A DNA stretch of 7,851 bases. It comes from Nitrospinota bacterium (GTDB taxonomy: Bacteria > Tectomicrobia > Entotheonellia > J063). Below the pieces are notes generated by a model. It worked only from the letters and a program-made list of their open reading frames with translations, had not been told where the DNA came from and did no database searches. The DNA is taken from NCBI GenBank assembly GCA_003696125.1, contig RFHZ01000569.1, positions 1 to 7,851 on the forward strand, in the 5' to 3' direction. The position numbers and the translations under genes are program-made. This document shows positions 1 to 6,285 of the stretch, piece by piece. The first letter of the stretch is position 1, and every line of letters begins with the position of its first letter.

Positions 1-224
1 GGATAAAGGTGACCCCTCTCGTCTATATGGGGAAAGCTTACGAAGAGATCATCGAGACGGCCAAGAGTCACGACGTGGACCTGATCGTGATGGGCACACA
101 TGGACGCACCGGTCTCGCTTATGTCCTGTTGGGAAGTGTGGCGGAAAAGGTGGTACGCCTCGCTCCCTGCCCGGTGCTAACGGTCAAGCATCCTGAGCAC
201 AAGTTCGAGTCTTTGCAGGGGTAA
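1..224 (+). CDS. Universal stress protein (UspA family), 3' end only
   Basis: This is the C-terminal part of a UspA-fold protein. The frame is open from the left edge (first full codon at position 3) and 73 residues are visible before the TAA at 222-224, so the true start lies outside the window; the GTG at 9 is an internal valine. The text ...DLIVMGTHGRTG... followed by LLGSVAEKVVRLAPCPVLTV is the family's nucleotide-binding signature, G-2x-G-9x-G(S/T), followed by the last beta strand. Proteins with this motif usually bind ATP and act as small cytosolic stress proteins, about 140-160 residues per domain. The last 12 or so residues after VLTVK are a charged tail. Whether it is a single- or double-domain Usp cannot be told. 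It converges on the epimerase gene with a gap of 47 bases. Confidence 0.92.
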   Translation, partial: IKVTPLVYMGKAYEEIIETAKSHDVDLIVMGTHGRTGLAYVLLGSVAEKVVRLAPCPVLTVKHPEHKFESLQG

Positions 225-244
225 GTGATAAGGATCCCCAAGCC

Positions 245-263
245 GGCAGGTGATCGCTCTGCC
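245..263. terminator. Weak hairpin between the convergent usp and epimerase genes
   Basis: GGCAG (245-249) pairs with CTGCC (259-263) around a 9-base loop, and a G-T pair could add one step. It lies between the two stop codons (222-224 and 272-274), where a bidirectional terminator is expected. There is no T tract on either side, so it is not a classical intrinsic terminator. The call rests mainly on position. Confidence 0.22.
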
Positions 264-271
264 TGTCGACT

Positions 272-1231
272 CTAAAACCTCCCCTGTTTCTGCTGGTGTC
301 GATACCACTCGATATAGGCGGCCAGTCCCTCTGGCAGCGGATAGCGAGGCTCATACCCGAGCACGGTACGGGCGCGGGTGATGTCGAGCGCCCCTTTGCG
401 TGGGACCGGAAGCTGGTCATTATACCAGAGAGTTCCCGGTCCCACCGAGAGATCGGCTCCCGGGATCAGCTCTCTGATCAGGGCCACCATCTCGGCTACA
501 CTCCAGGCCTCCCCACTGGCGATGTTGTACGCATCGTAGGGATGAGAAGGGTGATCAAGTGCCAGCAGGATCCCCTCCACACAGTCCTCCACATAGGTAT
601 GATCGATGCGGGTATCTCCGCCCTGCGGCAGATGGAGCGATTGACCACGCAGGGCCGCTTCGATCAGGAGGCGGGGAATACGCTGCCGGGGGAGATAGGG
701 ACCATAGACCCAGGAGGGCCGCACATTGATGAAATCGACCTGATAGGTGGTCCGGTAAAAACGCCCGAGCTGTTCTGCCGTGACCTTGGCGATGCTATAA
801 GGGACCAGCGGTGCCAGTGGGTGCTCTTCGTCTGCCGGTTCGTACCGGAACGGACCGTAGATCTCTTCGGAAGAGAGATGCACGGTCCGCTCGATGGCAA
901 AGAGACGCATGGCTTCCAGGATATTCAGGACACCGGTAATGTTTACCCGGGTAACCTGACTGGGAGCGGCCAGGGAAGAGACCACACTGACGATGGCGGC
1001 GGCATGCACGACCCGCTGCACCCGGTAGCGCTTGATGATCTGTAACAGGCTGCTCAGGTCGGTGACATCACCACTGACCAGGGTAACGTTGGCGGCCAGT
1101 CCCTCCAGATTCTGCGGCCGCCCTGACTGGAAGTTATCGAGCGCGACCACCCGTTCTCCCCGCTGGGCCAGACGCCGCACCACGGCAGCGCCGATGAATC
1201 CTGCTCCTCCGGTGACCAGAATCGTGCTCAT
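272..1231 (-). CDS. NAD(P)-dependent epimerase/dehydratase (extended SDR, GalE-like)
   Basis: A 319-residue extended short-chain dehydrogenase/reductase, the usual size for NDP-sugar 4-epimerases and dehydratases. The N-terminal Rossmann motif TGGAGFIG (residues 7-14, G8/G11/G14) and D32 after the second strand fit NAD binding. D55 (GDVTD) is the usual adenine-contacting Asp. The active site shows SSEEIYG (120-126) and the catalytic pair Y145 and K149 (YSIAK). The middle part, with INVRPSWVYGP, is typical of sugar-nucleotide members. Substrate cannot be read from sequence; UDP-hexose or another NDP-sugar is the family expectation. The start codon overlaps the stop of the upstream ThDP enzyme in ATGA (1231-1228). 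Its nearest good Shine-Dalgarno, GGAGGA at 1252-1247, is about 15 bases away, too far to be ideal, so coupled re-initiation is likely. No sugar-pathway partner other than the ThDP enzyme is visible. Confidence 0.94.
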   Translation of the reverse strand: MSTILVTGGAGFIGAAVVRRLAQRGERVVALDNFQSGRPQNLEGLAANVTLVSGDVTDLSSLLQIIKRYRVQRVVHAAAIVSVVSSLAAPSQVTRVNITGVLNILEAMRLFAIERTVHLSSEEIYGPFRYEPADEEHPLAPLVPYSIAKVTAEQLGRFYRTTYQVDFINVRPSWVYGPYLPRQRIPRLLIEAALRGQSLHLPQGGDTRIDHTYVEDCVEGILLALDHPSHPYDAYNIASGEAWSVAEMVALIRELIPGADLSVGPGTLWYNDQLPVPRKGALDITRARTVLGYEPRYPLPEGLAAYIEWYRHQQKQGRF

Positions 1232-3030
1232 GGTGTTGGCCTGGTCTCCTCCAACGGTAACCGGCGCTGGCCAAAGACCGGTTCCCGATGCGGGAGAGGA
1301 GGAAGCTGCCAGGTACCGGTGCTGGGAGGGGCGACGTCACGGTTGACATGCACATCCAGAACAAAAGGAGCCTCGGCTCTGATCGCCTGCTCGATCGCTT
1401 CGGAAAGATCTCCTGGTCGTTCCACCCGTATACCCTCTACCCCACAGGCACGGGCCAGGGCGACAAAGTCCGGGTTGTACAGGTGACCCGTAGAGTGCTG
1501 CACAAAACTGGTCCCCAGCTCTCGCCGGTTAAAGAGCCCGGTCTGCAGGTCCCGAATGGCCCCATAGGCAAAGTTGTTCCAGATGAGCCACACGGCAGGA
1601 ATGTTGTACTCGACCGCGGTACAGAGCACATCGGAGCGCATCATGAATCCTCCATCCCCGCATACCGCCACGCAGGGACGGTCCGGGGCGGCCAGCTTGG
1701 CTCCCAGCACCCCACAGACCCCAAATCCCATGGCGGAAAACCCCCAGGTATTGAGTACCGTACGTGGTTTTCGCGCCTTCCAAAACTGCACGATCCAGTT
1801 ATGGTGGACCCCGGAGTCGGCCAGCAGGATCCCATCCTCTGGCAGCACCCGCTGGAGGGCTTCCACCACCCGTTGCGGGTGGATGGGGCTGGCCTCACTC
1901 CCCCAGTGGGGGCGGATGAATTCTTCCCAGGCCGCTTTCCACCTGTCGATCTCGGCGAGCCAGGCCTGGTATTGCTCCGGCTGAGGCGGAGAGGTCTCTA
2001 TCAGCTCCAGCATCTGGCGCAACACGGTGCGAACATCACCGACCATGCCCAGATGGACAGGATAGTTCCTGCCGATCTCCTGGGCATCGATATCGACATG
2101 AATCAAGCGGGTGGGAGGGATATTGAAGGAGTAGCCTGGGATCCAGGAACTGCTGGAGCGGTCATCAAAACGGACCCCCAGTGCCAGCAGCACGTCACAG
2201 CTCCGTGCCGCCTCGTTAGCCGGAAACGCTCCGTTGCGGCCGACAAATCCGAGGGCCAGGGGATCGGTCATGTCGAGCGTACCAAAGCCGTTGGGGGAGA
2301 AGATGACCGGGATCTGCATGGTGTGGGCCAGCCTGGTCACCTCCTGTTCGGCTCGAGAGAGGGCCGCACCATGCCCCACATAGATCAGGGGACGCCGTGC
2401 CTGTTTCAGGAGGGTGACCGCTTTCCGAATCAGTTCCGGATCGGCACCACTACGAGAGCTGATCCCCTCCCGCCAGGTCACCGGATCGGGCAGCTCCACC
2501 TCCTCACTCTCCTGGAAGAGGTTAAAGGGGATATCGAGATTGACCGGTCCGGGACGACCGCTGAGCATGGTACTGAAGGCCTGTCGTAGCGCGGTAGGGA
2601 GCATATCGACTCGCGTCGGCTGCCAGCTCCGCTTGACGTAGGGGCGGATGACCGCAGGGAACTCGGCCTGGAAATAGCGGTACGTCTCCTGGAAAGGAGC
2701 CCGATTGAACTGGGAGGTGGGCACATTGGCCGTGATGGCCAGGAAAGCGGAAGAATCCATGAAGGCACAGGCCAGGGTGATGGGGAGGTTGCAGGCACCG
2801 GGCCCACACGAGGCCAGGGCCACCACCGGCTGGTGGGCCACCCGAAAATAGGCATCCGCCATGTGTCCCGCCGTCTGTTCATGTCTGGTCGAAAGGGTCT
2901 GAATGACCTCACGCCGGTCGTACAGGGCGTCTAACAACCCGACATTGCCATGCCCACAGACCCCAAAGACATAGGGGACTCGTTCCCGGATCAGGTACTC
3001 GACGATGATCTCTCCACCACGCTGTTTCAC
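1228..3030 (-). CDS. ThDP-dependent enzyme of the acetolactate synthase superfamily
   Basis: A 600-residue enzyme with the three-domain plan of acetohydroxyacid synthase relatives: N-terminal PYR domain, central domain, C-terminal PP domain. The catalytic Glu is E51 in RHEQTAGHMADAY. The ThDP/Mg signature runs from GDG (458-460) to NN (485-486). The central text DVLLALGVRFDDR and HVDIDAQEIG closely resembles AHAS, which suggests a similar central fold and perhaps FAD. It differs from AHAS in several places: CGHGN at 25-29, IRDLQ where AHAS has a QWQ-type motif, and no small regulatory subunit beside it. Another carboligation, decarboxylation or hydrolysis is therefore possible; IolD, which also has a GHGN, is one relative to compare. 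The GTG at 3030 is chosen because AGGAGG lies six bases upstream. An in-frame ATG at 3069 would add 13 residues, but they overlap the Shine-Dalgarno and do not look conserved. It overlaps the epimerase by four bases. Confidence 0.9.
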   Translation of the reverse strand: MKQRGGEIIVEYLIRERVPYVFGVCGHGNVGLLDALYDRREVIQTLSTRHEQTAGHMADAYFRVAHQPVVALASCGPGACNLPITLACAFMDSSAFLAITANVPTSQFNRAPFQETYRYFQAEFPAVIRPYVKRSWQPTRVDMLPTALRQAFSTMLSGRPGPVNLDIPFNLFQESEEVELPDPVTWREGISSRSGADPELIRKAVTLLKQARRPLIYVGHGAALSRAEQEVTRLAHTMQIPVIFSPNGFGTLDMTDPLALGFVGRNGAFPANEAARSCDVLLALGVRFDDRSSSSWIPGYSFNIPPTRLIHVDIDAQEIGRNYPVHLGMVGDVRTVLRQMLELIETSPPQPEQYQAWLAEIDRWKAAWEEFIRPHWGSEASPIHPQRVVEALQRVLPEDGILLADSGVHHNWIVQFWKARKPRTVLNTWGFSAMGFGVCGVLGAKLAAPDRPCVAVCGDGGFMMRSDVLCTAVEYNIPAVWLIWNNFAYGAIRDLQTGLFNRRELGTSFVQHSTGHLYNPDFVALARACGVEGIRVERPGDLSEAIEQAIRAEAPFVLDVHVNRDVAPPSTGTWQLPPLPHREPVFGQRRLPLEETRPTP

Positions 3031-3036
3031 CACTCG

Positions 3037-3042
3037 CCTCCT
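3037..3042 (-). promoter_or_regulatory. Shine-Dalgarno that sets the ThDP-enzyme start
   Basis: AGGAGG, within AAAGGAGG, reads 3042 down to 3037 and is six bases from the GTG at 3030-3028. Two GTG codons stand in tandem (3033 and 3030); only the second has ideal spacing. Longer open-frame starts at 3069 and 3048 would translate this motif as Arg-Arg, which argues against them. Confidence 0.75.
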
Positions 3043-3120
3043 TTCCATGTTCGACAGCGGGAAACCCACCCGCGTCCTCTTCCTGGAACGGTGTAAGGCT
3101 TTCCCTCTTCCCTCAACCGA

Positions 3121-3149
3121 TGTGTAACAGGGAGCAGAAGAGAAGTCAA
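3121..3149 (-). promoter_or_regulatory. Possible promoter of the ThDP enzyme/epimerase unit
   Basis: On the minus strand TTGACT (3149-3144) matches five of six -35 bases and is followed after 17 bases by TACACA (3126-3121), a poor -10. Transcription would begin near 3114, giving a leader of about 85 bases. The -35 is good but the -10 is weak, so this is tentative. Confidence 0.28.
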
Positions 3150-3186
3150 GTCTTTTTCATACAGAAGGGTCGCACACCTCGACTCG

Positions 3187-3223
3187 TTTTTTTTAGGGCA
3201 GGGGTGGTGATTTGGTGTATAAT
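3187..3223 (+). promoter_or_regulatory. Promoter-like -10 with T8 tract ahead of the small HTH-like gene
   Basis: A perfect TATAAT sits at 3218-3223. No convincing -35 hexamer is present at 16-18 bases. A run of eight T (3187-3194) falls about 36-43 bases before the inferred start near 3230, where an UP element could contact the RNA polymerase alpha subunit. The leader to the ATG at 3314 would be about 84 bases. Confidence 0.42.
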
Positions 3224-3300
3224 ATGGATAGCATTTCCCTTCAGTTTCCCCCCAGAGTTGCCGAAGAGAGAAGAGAAGAGTGCATCGGTAAACAAGGGAA

Positions 3301-3306
3301 AGGAGG
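3301..3306 (+). promoter_or_regulatory. Shine-Dalgarno of the small HTH-like gene
   Basis: AGGAGG, inside AAAGGAGG, lies seven bases before the ATG at 3314. It decides the start in favour of 3314 over the upstream in-frame TTG at 3212, which overlaps the promoter-like -10. Confidence 0.7.
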
Positions 3307-3313
3307 AGAGTGT

Positions 3314-3583
3314 ATGCAGCAGAGGCATCTCAGAAGACGCAATGCCTTCTCCAGCGACGATGGACGACGATGGATCGAGCTGCGCACGGCTGCTGCTCTG
3401 CTTCAGGAGACGCCTGAAAGCCTGTTACGCAAGCTTCAGCACCGCTATTCCACATCAAGACTCCCCGTTTACAGCAGGAAGAAGCAGGCGATGTGGCGTG
3501 CGTCTATCCAAGAGATCCTGGCCATACAAGACGAAGTGGAAATCCCCCTGAGCTGGATTCAGCGTATCTCGGAAAAAGAGTAA
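3314..3583 (+). CDS. Small basic protein, possible helix-turn-helix DNA-binding protein
   Basis: An 89-residue protein with a strong ribosome binding site and no named family that I recognise with certainty. After a basic tail (RHLRRRN, 5-10) comes WIELRTAAALLQETPESLLRKLQH (20-43), which has the spacing of the excisionase/MerR-like helix-turn-helix 'x-x-AAxLLxxxxxSLxxxL'. Next is a wing-like stretch with RLPVYSRKKQAMW (49-61), then a further helix ASIQEILAIQDEV (63-75). This resembles small DNA-binding proteins of the excisionase-like fold. It is transcribed divergently from the ThDP enzyme/epimerase unit across 283 bases, so local regulation is plausible but inferred. An overlapping plus-strand frame (3120-3551) lacks a ribosome binding site and looks like a shadow. 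Confidence is good that a gene is here, moderate for DNA binding. Confidence 0.66.
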   Translation: MQQRHLRRRNAFSSDDGRRWIELRTAAALLQETPESLLRKLQHRYSTSRLPVYSRKKQAMWRASIQEILAIQDEVEIPLSWIQRISEKE

Positions 3584-3636
3584 CCACTGCCGTCTCTCAG
3601 ACGCACGCCCAAGCGAAACGTAGTTCCAGAAGCCTT

Positions 3637-3664
3637 CCCCTGTTCCGGGAAACGACGCCAGGGG
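3637..3664. terminator. Inverted repeat between convergent HTH-like and UroD-like genes
   Basis: CCCCTG (3637-3642) pairs with CAGGGG (3659-3664) across 16 bases; a competing inner pairing is TTCCC (3635-3639) with GGGAA (3647-3651). The outer arm abuts the UroD-family stop codon (3665-3667). No T tract follows on either strand, so an intrinsic terminator is only possible, supported by its place between two 3' ends. Confidence 0.25.
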
Positions 3665-4663
3665 TCAAAGCTTCTCTACGGCTTCTCGAAGGGCGGTGAG
3701 ATTCCGTTCCGGGGTTCGGGTTGGTATGGAGCACTCCCCGGCCAGGATCCAACGAATCCCTTCGGTTTGCGCTTTGGCCTCCCGGGCCTGGGCAACGACC
3801 TCCTCTACACTCCCCTTCAGCAAGGTCTTTCGATGATCGATCCCCCCTACCACCGCCTGGGTGCAGTGGGCCTTCCCTTCCCGCAGGCTCGGATTGGAGG
3901 GATCACGACTGGCCCAGTTGATCGCATGCACCGGGTAGTCGGCCAGCCTGTACAGCATGTTCCGGCTGCGACAGACATGGAGGAGATTAAACTCCGCATC
4001 CTGTACCGCCTCCAGCACCTTGAGGTCATAGGGACGACCAAACTCTGCGTACTCGGCATCGGTCAAGAGTTCGTAACTCGCCCAGGCCGTGGTGGCAAAG
4101 AATATCCCGCTGGCTCCCACCTCCAGGCAGGCCCGGGCAAAGCGACGATAGGTCTCGGTAATCCGCTCCAAAGCGGCATGCACCGCCTCCGGATGGTTCT
4201 GCATCTGCTCTTTCATCGCCGCCTCTGACCCGATGAGTCTGCCGGCAATGGAGAGAGGGGTAAAGATCGTTTCCAGGAAATAGATTTCATCCTGCAATCC
4301 CTCTTTAATCAACTTGAGGGCTTGCAGTTGTTCGCCGAGTGCCCCCTGATCGGGAGGGAGGACGGTGATCTTCTCCCAGTCCTGCACCGTGCGCACCGCT
4401 GGCTCCAGCAGGACAGGGGCGGTATGCGGATCCCCGCTAAACCGAAAGCGGCATCCCCAGTCCTCAACATGGTAGCAGGCACGGGGATTCACCTTCATGA
4501 AGTCCCAGTCAAAGCGCTGCTGAAAGGTGAGCATCGCCTCGGCCAGTCCCTCTGCACTCGTCTCCTTTTCAAAAAAATGGCGCCAGAAACTGACCGGTGG
4601 ACGATCCACCTCCTGGCCCTGCAATGCCGCCTGTACCCGTTCCTTTTTGCTCATACCGGCCAT
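3665..4663 (-). CDS. UroD/MtaA-family protein with zinc-type HxC...C motif
   Basis: A 332-residue member of the uroporphyrinogen decarboxylase superfamily, a TIM-barrel family that includes HemE and the corrinoid:thiol methyltransferases MtaA/MtbA. The start MAGMSKKERVQAALQGQEVDRPP is typical of UroD-like paralogues; the HemE hallmark with MRQAGRY is absent, so this is probably not the haem enzyme. H229 and C231 (LLHVC) together with C311 (AGECSIP) reproduce the H-x-C-x(n)-C zinc ligands known in MtaA-type methyltransferases. The role may therefore be methyl transfer between a corrinoid or methylated substrate and a thiol, but no corrinoid protein or activator is in the window. The ATG at 4663 is chosen because AAGGAGG sits five bases upstream; the frame stays open to 4894, but that part overlaps the MATE gene. 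It has its own predicted promoter, so it need not be in an operon with the MATE gene. Confidence 0.9.
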   Translation of the reverse strand: MAGMSKKERVQAALQGQEVDRPPVSFWRHFFEKETSAEGLAEAMLTFQQRFDWDFMKVNPRACYHVEDWGCRFRFSGDPHTAPVLLEPAVRTVQDWEKITVLPPDQGALGEQLQALKLIKEGLQDEIYFLETIFTPLSIAGRLIGSEAAMKEQMQNHPEAVHAALERITETYRRFARACLEVGASGIFFATTAWASYELLTDAEYAEFGRPYDLKVLEAVQDAEFNLLHVCRSRNMLYRLADYPVHAINWASRDPSNPSLREGKAHCTQAVVGGIDHRKTLLKGSVEEVVAQAREAKAQTEGIRWILAGECSIPTRTPERNLTALREAVEKL

Positions 4664-4668
4664 AAATA

Positions 4669-4675
4669 CCTCCTT
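4669..4675 (-). promoter_or_regulatory. Shine-Dalgarno of the UroD-like gene
   Basis: AAGGAGG reads 4675 down to 4669, five bases from the ATG at 4663-4661. A second ATG at 4654 would be 14 bases away and is less likely. It settles the start against the longer frame to 4894. Confidence 0.75.
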
Positions 4676-4681
4676 AAACCG

Positions 4682-4691
4682 CAAACGTTTG
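4682..4691. repeat. 10-bp palindrome CAAACGTTTG in the UroD-like leader
   Basis: CAAACGTTTG is a perfect palindrome lying between the predicted transcription start (near 4709) and the ribosome binding site (4675-4669). It could be an operator or a small leader structure. A 10-bp palindrome in AT-rich sequence can occur by chance, so function is unproven. Confidence 0.3.
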
Positions 4692-4715
4692 TGAAGGCTG
4701 GAAATCTGAGATTTT

Positions 4716-4744
4716 ATCCTACTCTCTCTTTCTCCAGGAGTCAA
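4716..4744 (-). promoter_or_regulatory. Sigma-70-type promoter for the UroD-like gene
   Basis: On the minus strand TTGACT (4744-4739) is followed after exactly 17 bases by TAGGAT (4721-4716). These match five of six -35 and four of six -10 consensus bases. An alternative -10, TAAAAT, lies at 4716-4711 but would need a 22-base spacer. The site falls in the 140-base gap after the MATE stop codon, so the UroD-like gene can be transcribed by itself. Confidence 0.48.
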
Positions 4745-4803
4745 AACGATTATCCCTTTCGCCCTTTCCACTTCTTCCACAGGAGAAGAGGCCCTCCCAG
4801 GGG

Positions 4804-6168
4804 TTACACCTTCCGCTCTTTCCACCGTCCCTGCAAAAACCAGAGCGCCATGGCACTCCCCTGGAAGACGGTAGCCACGGCTATGGCCATCCATACCCCT
4901 CGGGTCCCCAGGGACCAGAGGCGGGGAAGGAGGAGAGAGAGGGGGAAGAGCAGGCCAAAGAGGGAGAGGCTGGTCACGACGAGAGGGGAGATCGTATCCC
5001 CTGCCCCGCCGAAGGCTCGCGAGAGCACCATGCTCAGGGCGAGAAAGGGATAACTCAAAACGACGATACGCACGTATTCCTGTCCCACCCGGATCACCTC
5101 TGGATGGGTATTAAAGACGGCGATGATCGGCTCGGCAAAGAGATAGAAGGTGGTGGCGAGAACGAACATAATCCCGACGTGCAGGCCGGTAACCAGCCAG
5201 GCGCTCTGGGCTGCCCGCTCCTTCTTCTCGGCACCGAGGTTCTGCCCCACCAGGGTGGCAGCACTGTTTCCCAAGGCCCAGCCGGGCATCATGGCGATCA
5301 GATCGAGGCGGAGTCCCACCCCGTACGCGGCCAGGGCAATGGTACCGTAAGCGGAGACGATACGCATCAGGATGATACTGGCCAGGCTGAGGAGGGCGGC
5401 ATTGATGGAGCTGGGAAAGCCGATGGTGACCAGCCGCCGGATAAGGTCCAGCCTGATCCGCAAATCGGACCGGGCAAAGGGGAGAGGAGACTGGGGACGA
5501 AACAGATAATAGAAGGAGACGATCAGTCCCACCCCTCGCGCTGTTGTGGTAGCCAGGGCGGCACCGGTGACCCCAAGCCGGGGAAAGATCCAGAGGCCAA
5601 AGATGAGGAGCGGATCGAGCAGGATATTGAGCCCGGCAATGATGGCCATGATGATCATCGGGGTGACGGCATCACCAGCCCCACGGAAGATCGACTGGAT
5701 CACGAAGTAGAGGATTAAAGTAAAGGAGCCGATAAAGGTGATGGCCACATAACCCGTTCCCACCTCTACCACCTCGCTTGCGGCACCGAGCAGGCGTAGG
5801 AGATGAGCGGCGGCAGTGGCTCCAATCAGGGCGATGACCAGGGAAAAAAGGACCGCCAGGAAAAGGGACTGCACCGCTGCCTGGGTGGCAACATGCGGCT
5901 CTCTGGCCCCCACATACCGGGAAACCATGGCCGTTGTCGCCATCCCCATTCCTACCAGCACCGTCCAGATCAGTCCTTCCAGCGTTCCCCCGATAGAGAC
6001 GGCAGCAATCGCGGCCGGACCCAGCTTCCCCACAAAGATCATGTCCACGATGTTCAGGGTATTGAGGAGGAAATTGCCCAGGAGCATGGGGAGCGCCAAT
6101 CGCAACACGCTCCGGAGCAAAGAGCCTTCGGTCAGCAGGTACTTCTCTGTGGCCAGCGCTTCTTTCAT
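4804..6168 (-). CDS. MATE-family multidrug/metabolite efflux protein
   Basis: A 454-residue inner-membrane exporter, the normal length for the MATE family (about 450), with hydrophobic segments fitting 12 transmembrane helices in two halves. The halves repeat recognisably: FRGAGDAVTP at 161-170 and FGGAGDTISP at 386-395. TM1 holds LPMLLGNFLLNTLNIVDMIFVG with D42, the position of the conserved TM1 Asp in NorM and PfMATE that is linked to Na+/H+ coupling. The TM7 Glu known in Vibrio NorM (E255) appears to be replaced by L260 in GFPSSINAALLSLA, so coupling is nearer the non-NorM subfamilies. The protein would export cationic or other small compounds against an ion gradient; the substrate is unknown. 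The start has AGGAG six bases upstream (6179-6175). It is divergent from the BON lipoprotein gene. Confidence 0.96.
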   Translation of the reverse strand: MKEALATEKYLLTEGSLLRSVLRLALPMLLGNFLLNTLNIVDMIFVGKLGPAAIAAVSIGGTLEGLIWTVLVGMGMATTAMVSRYVGAREPHVATQAAVQSLFLAVLFSLVIALIGATAAAHLLRLLGAASEVVEVGTGYVAITFIGSFTLILYFVIQSIFRGAGDAVTPMIIMAIIAGLNILLDPLLIFGLWIFPRLGVTGAALATTTARGVGLIVSFYYLFRPQSPLPFARSDLRIRLDLIRRLVTIGFPSSINAALLSLASIILMRIVSAYGTIALAAYGVGLRLDLIAMMPGWALGNSAATLVGQNLGAEKKERAAQSAWLVTGLHVGIMFVLATTFYLFAEPIIAVFNTHPEVIRVGQEYVRIVVLSYPFLALSMVLSRAFGGAGDTISPLVVTSLSLFGLLFPLSLLLPRLWSLGTRGVWMAIAVATVFQGSAMALWFLQGRWKERKV

Positions 6169-6195
6169 ACACTACTCCTACCTCTATGGTTCGCA

Positions 6196-6207
6196 TCCTG
6201 TACAGGA
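6196..6207. repeat. Perfect 12-bp palindrome in the MATE leader
   Basis: TCCTGTACAGGA is fully self-complementary. It lies about 22-33 bases after the inferred transcription start of the MATE gene and 17 bases before its AGGAG, a sensible place for a repressor operator. No regulator gene is adjacent, so the binding protein is unknown. It could also be chance. Confidence 0.42.
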
Positions 6208-6235
6208 ACGCTCGTCTTTCAGGAAAGATCCCTCT

Positions 6236-6244
6236 ATTGTAGCA
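6236..6244 (-). promoter_or_regulatory. Extended -10 promoter for the MATE gene
   Basis: The minus strand reads TGCTACAAT (6244-6236): a TGn extension next to TACAAT, which matches five of six -10 bases. No good -35 is found at 17 bases (TCGCAC), as expected for an extended -10 promoter. The start of transcription would be near 6229, giving a leader of about 60 bases. Confidence 0.5.
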
Positions 6245-6285
6245 AGCTTTTTGCCGAGGTGCGATCTTTTTCTCATCGGTAAGGC

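Noticed and set aside
296-1045. 249-residue plus-strand open frame
   Set aside because: Antisense to the epimerase, whose Rossmann and YxxxK motifs are complete; no start signal and no recognisable fold.
1288-2589. 433-residue plus-strand open frame
   Set aside because: It lies antisense to the ThDP enzyme, has no ribosome binding site, and is rich in Gly, His, Asp and Arg with no domain pattern; a shadow of the high-GC coding strand.
3169-3194. GTCG...CGAC stem before the T8 tract as an intrinsic terminator
   Set aside because: Only four base pairs, and no plus-strand gene lies upstream to terminate; the T tract is better read as part of the promoter region.
3120-3551. 143-residue plus-strand frame overlapping the small HTH-like gene
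   Set aside because: It runs through the promoter-like -10 and T8 tract, has no Shine-Dalgarno, and gives a protein without pattern; the frame from 3314 has an ideal ribosome binding site.
4771-4787. CTTC(T)TCC-ACA-GGAGAAG hairpin after the MATE stop as a terminator
   Set aside because: The stem has a bulge and a three-base loop, and no T tract follows on the minus strand.
4664-4894. 77-residue N-terminal extension of the UroD-like protein
   Set aside because: It would overlap the MATE 3' end and contains the promoter and Shine-Dalgarno of the UroD-like gene; family members begin near the chosen start.
5104-5718. 204-residue plus-strand open frame
   Set aside because: Antisense to the MATE gene, extremely rich in Gly, Asp, Gln and Pro, as expected from reading transmembrane codons in reverse.
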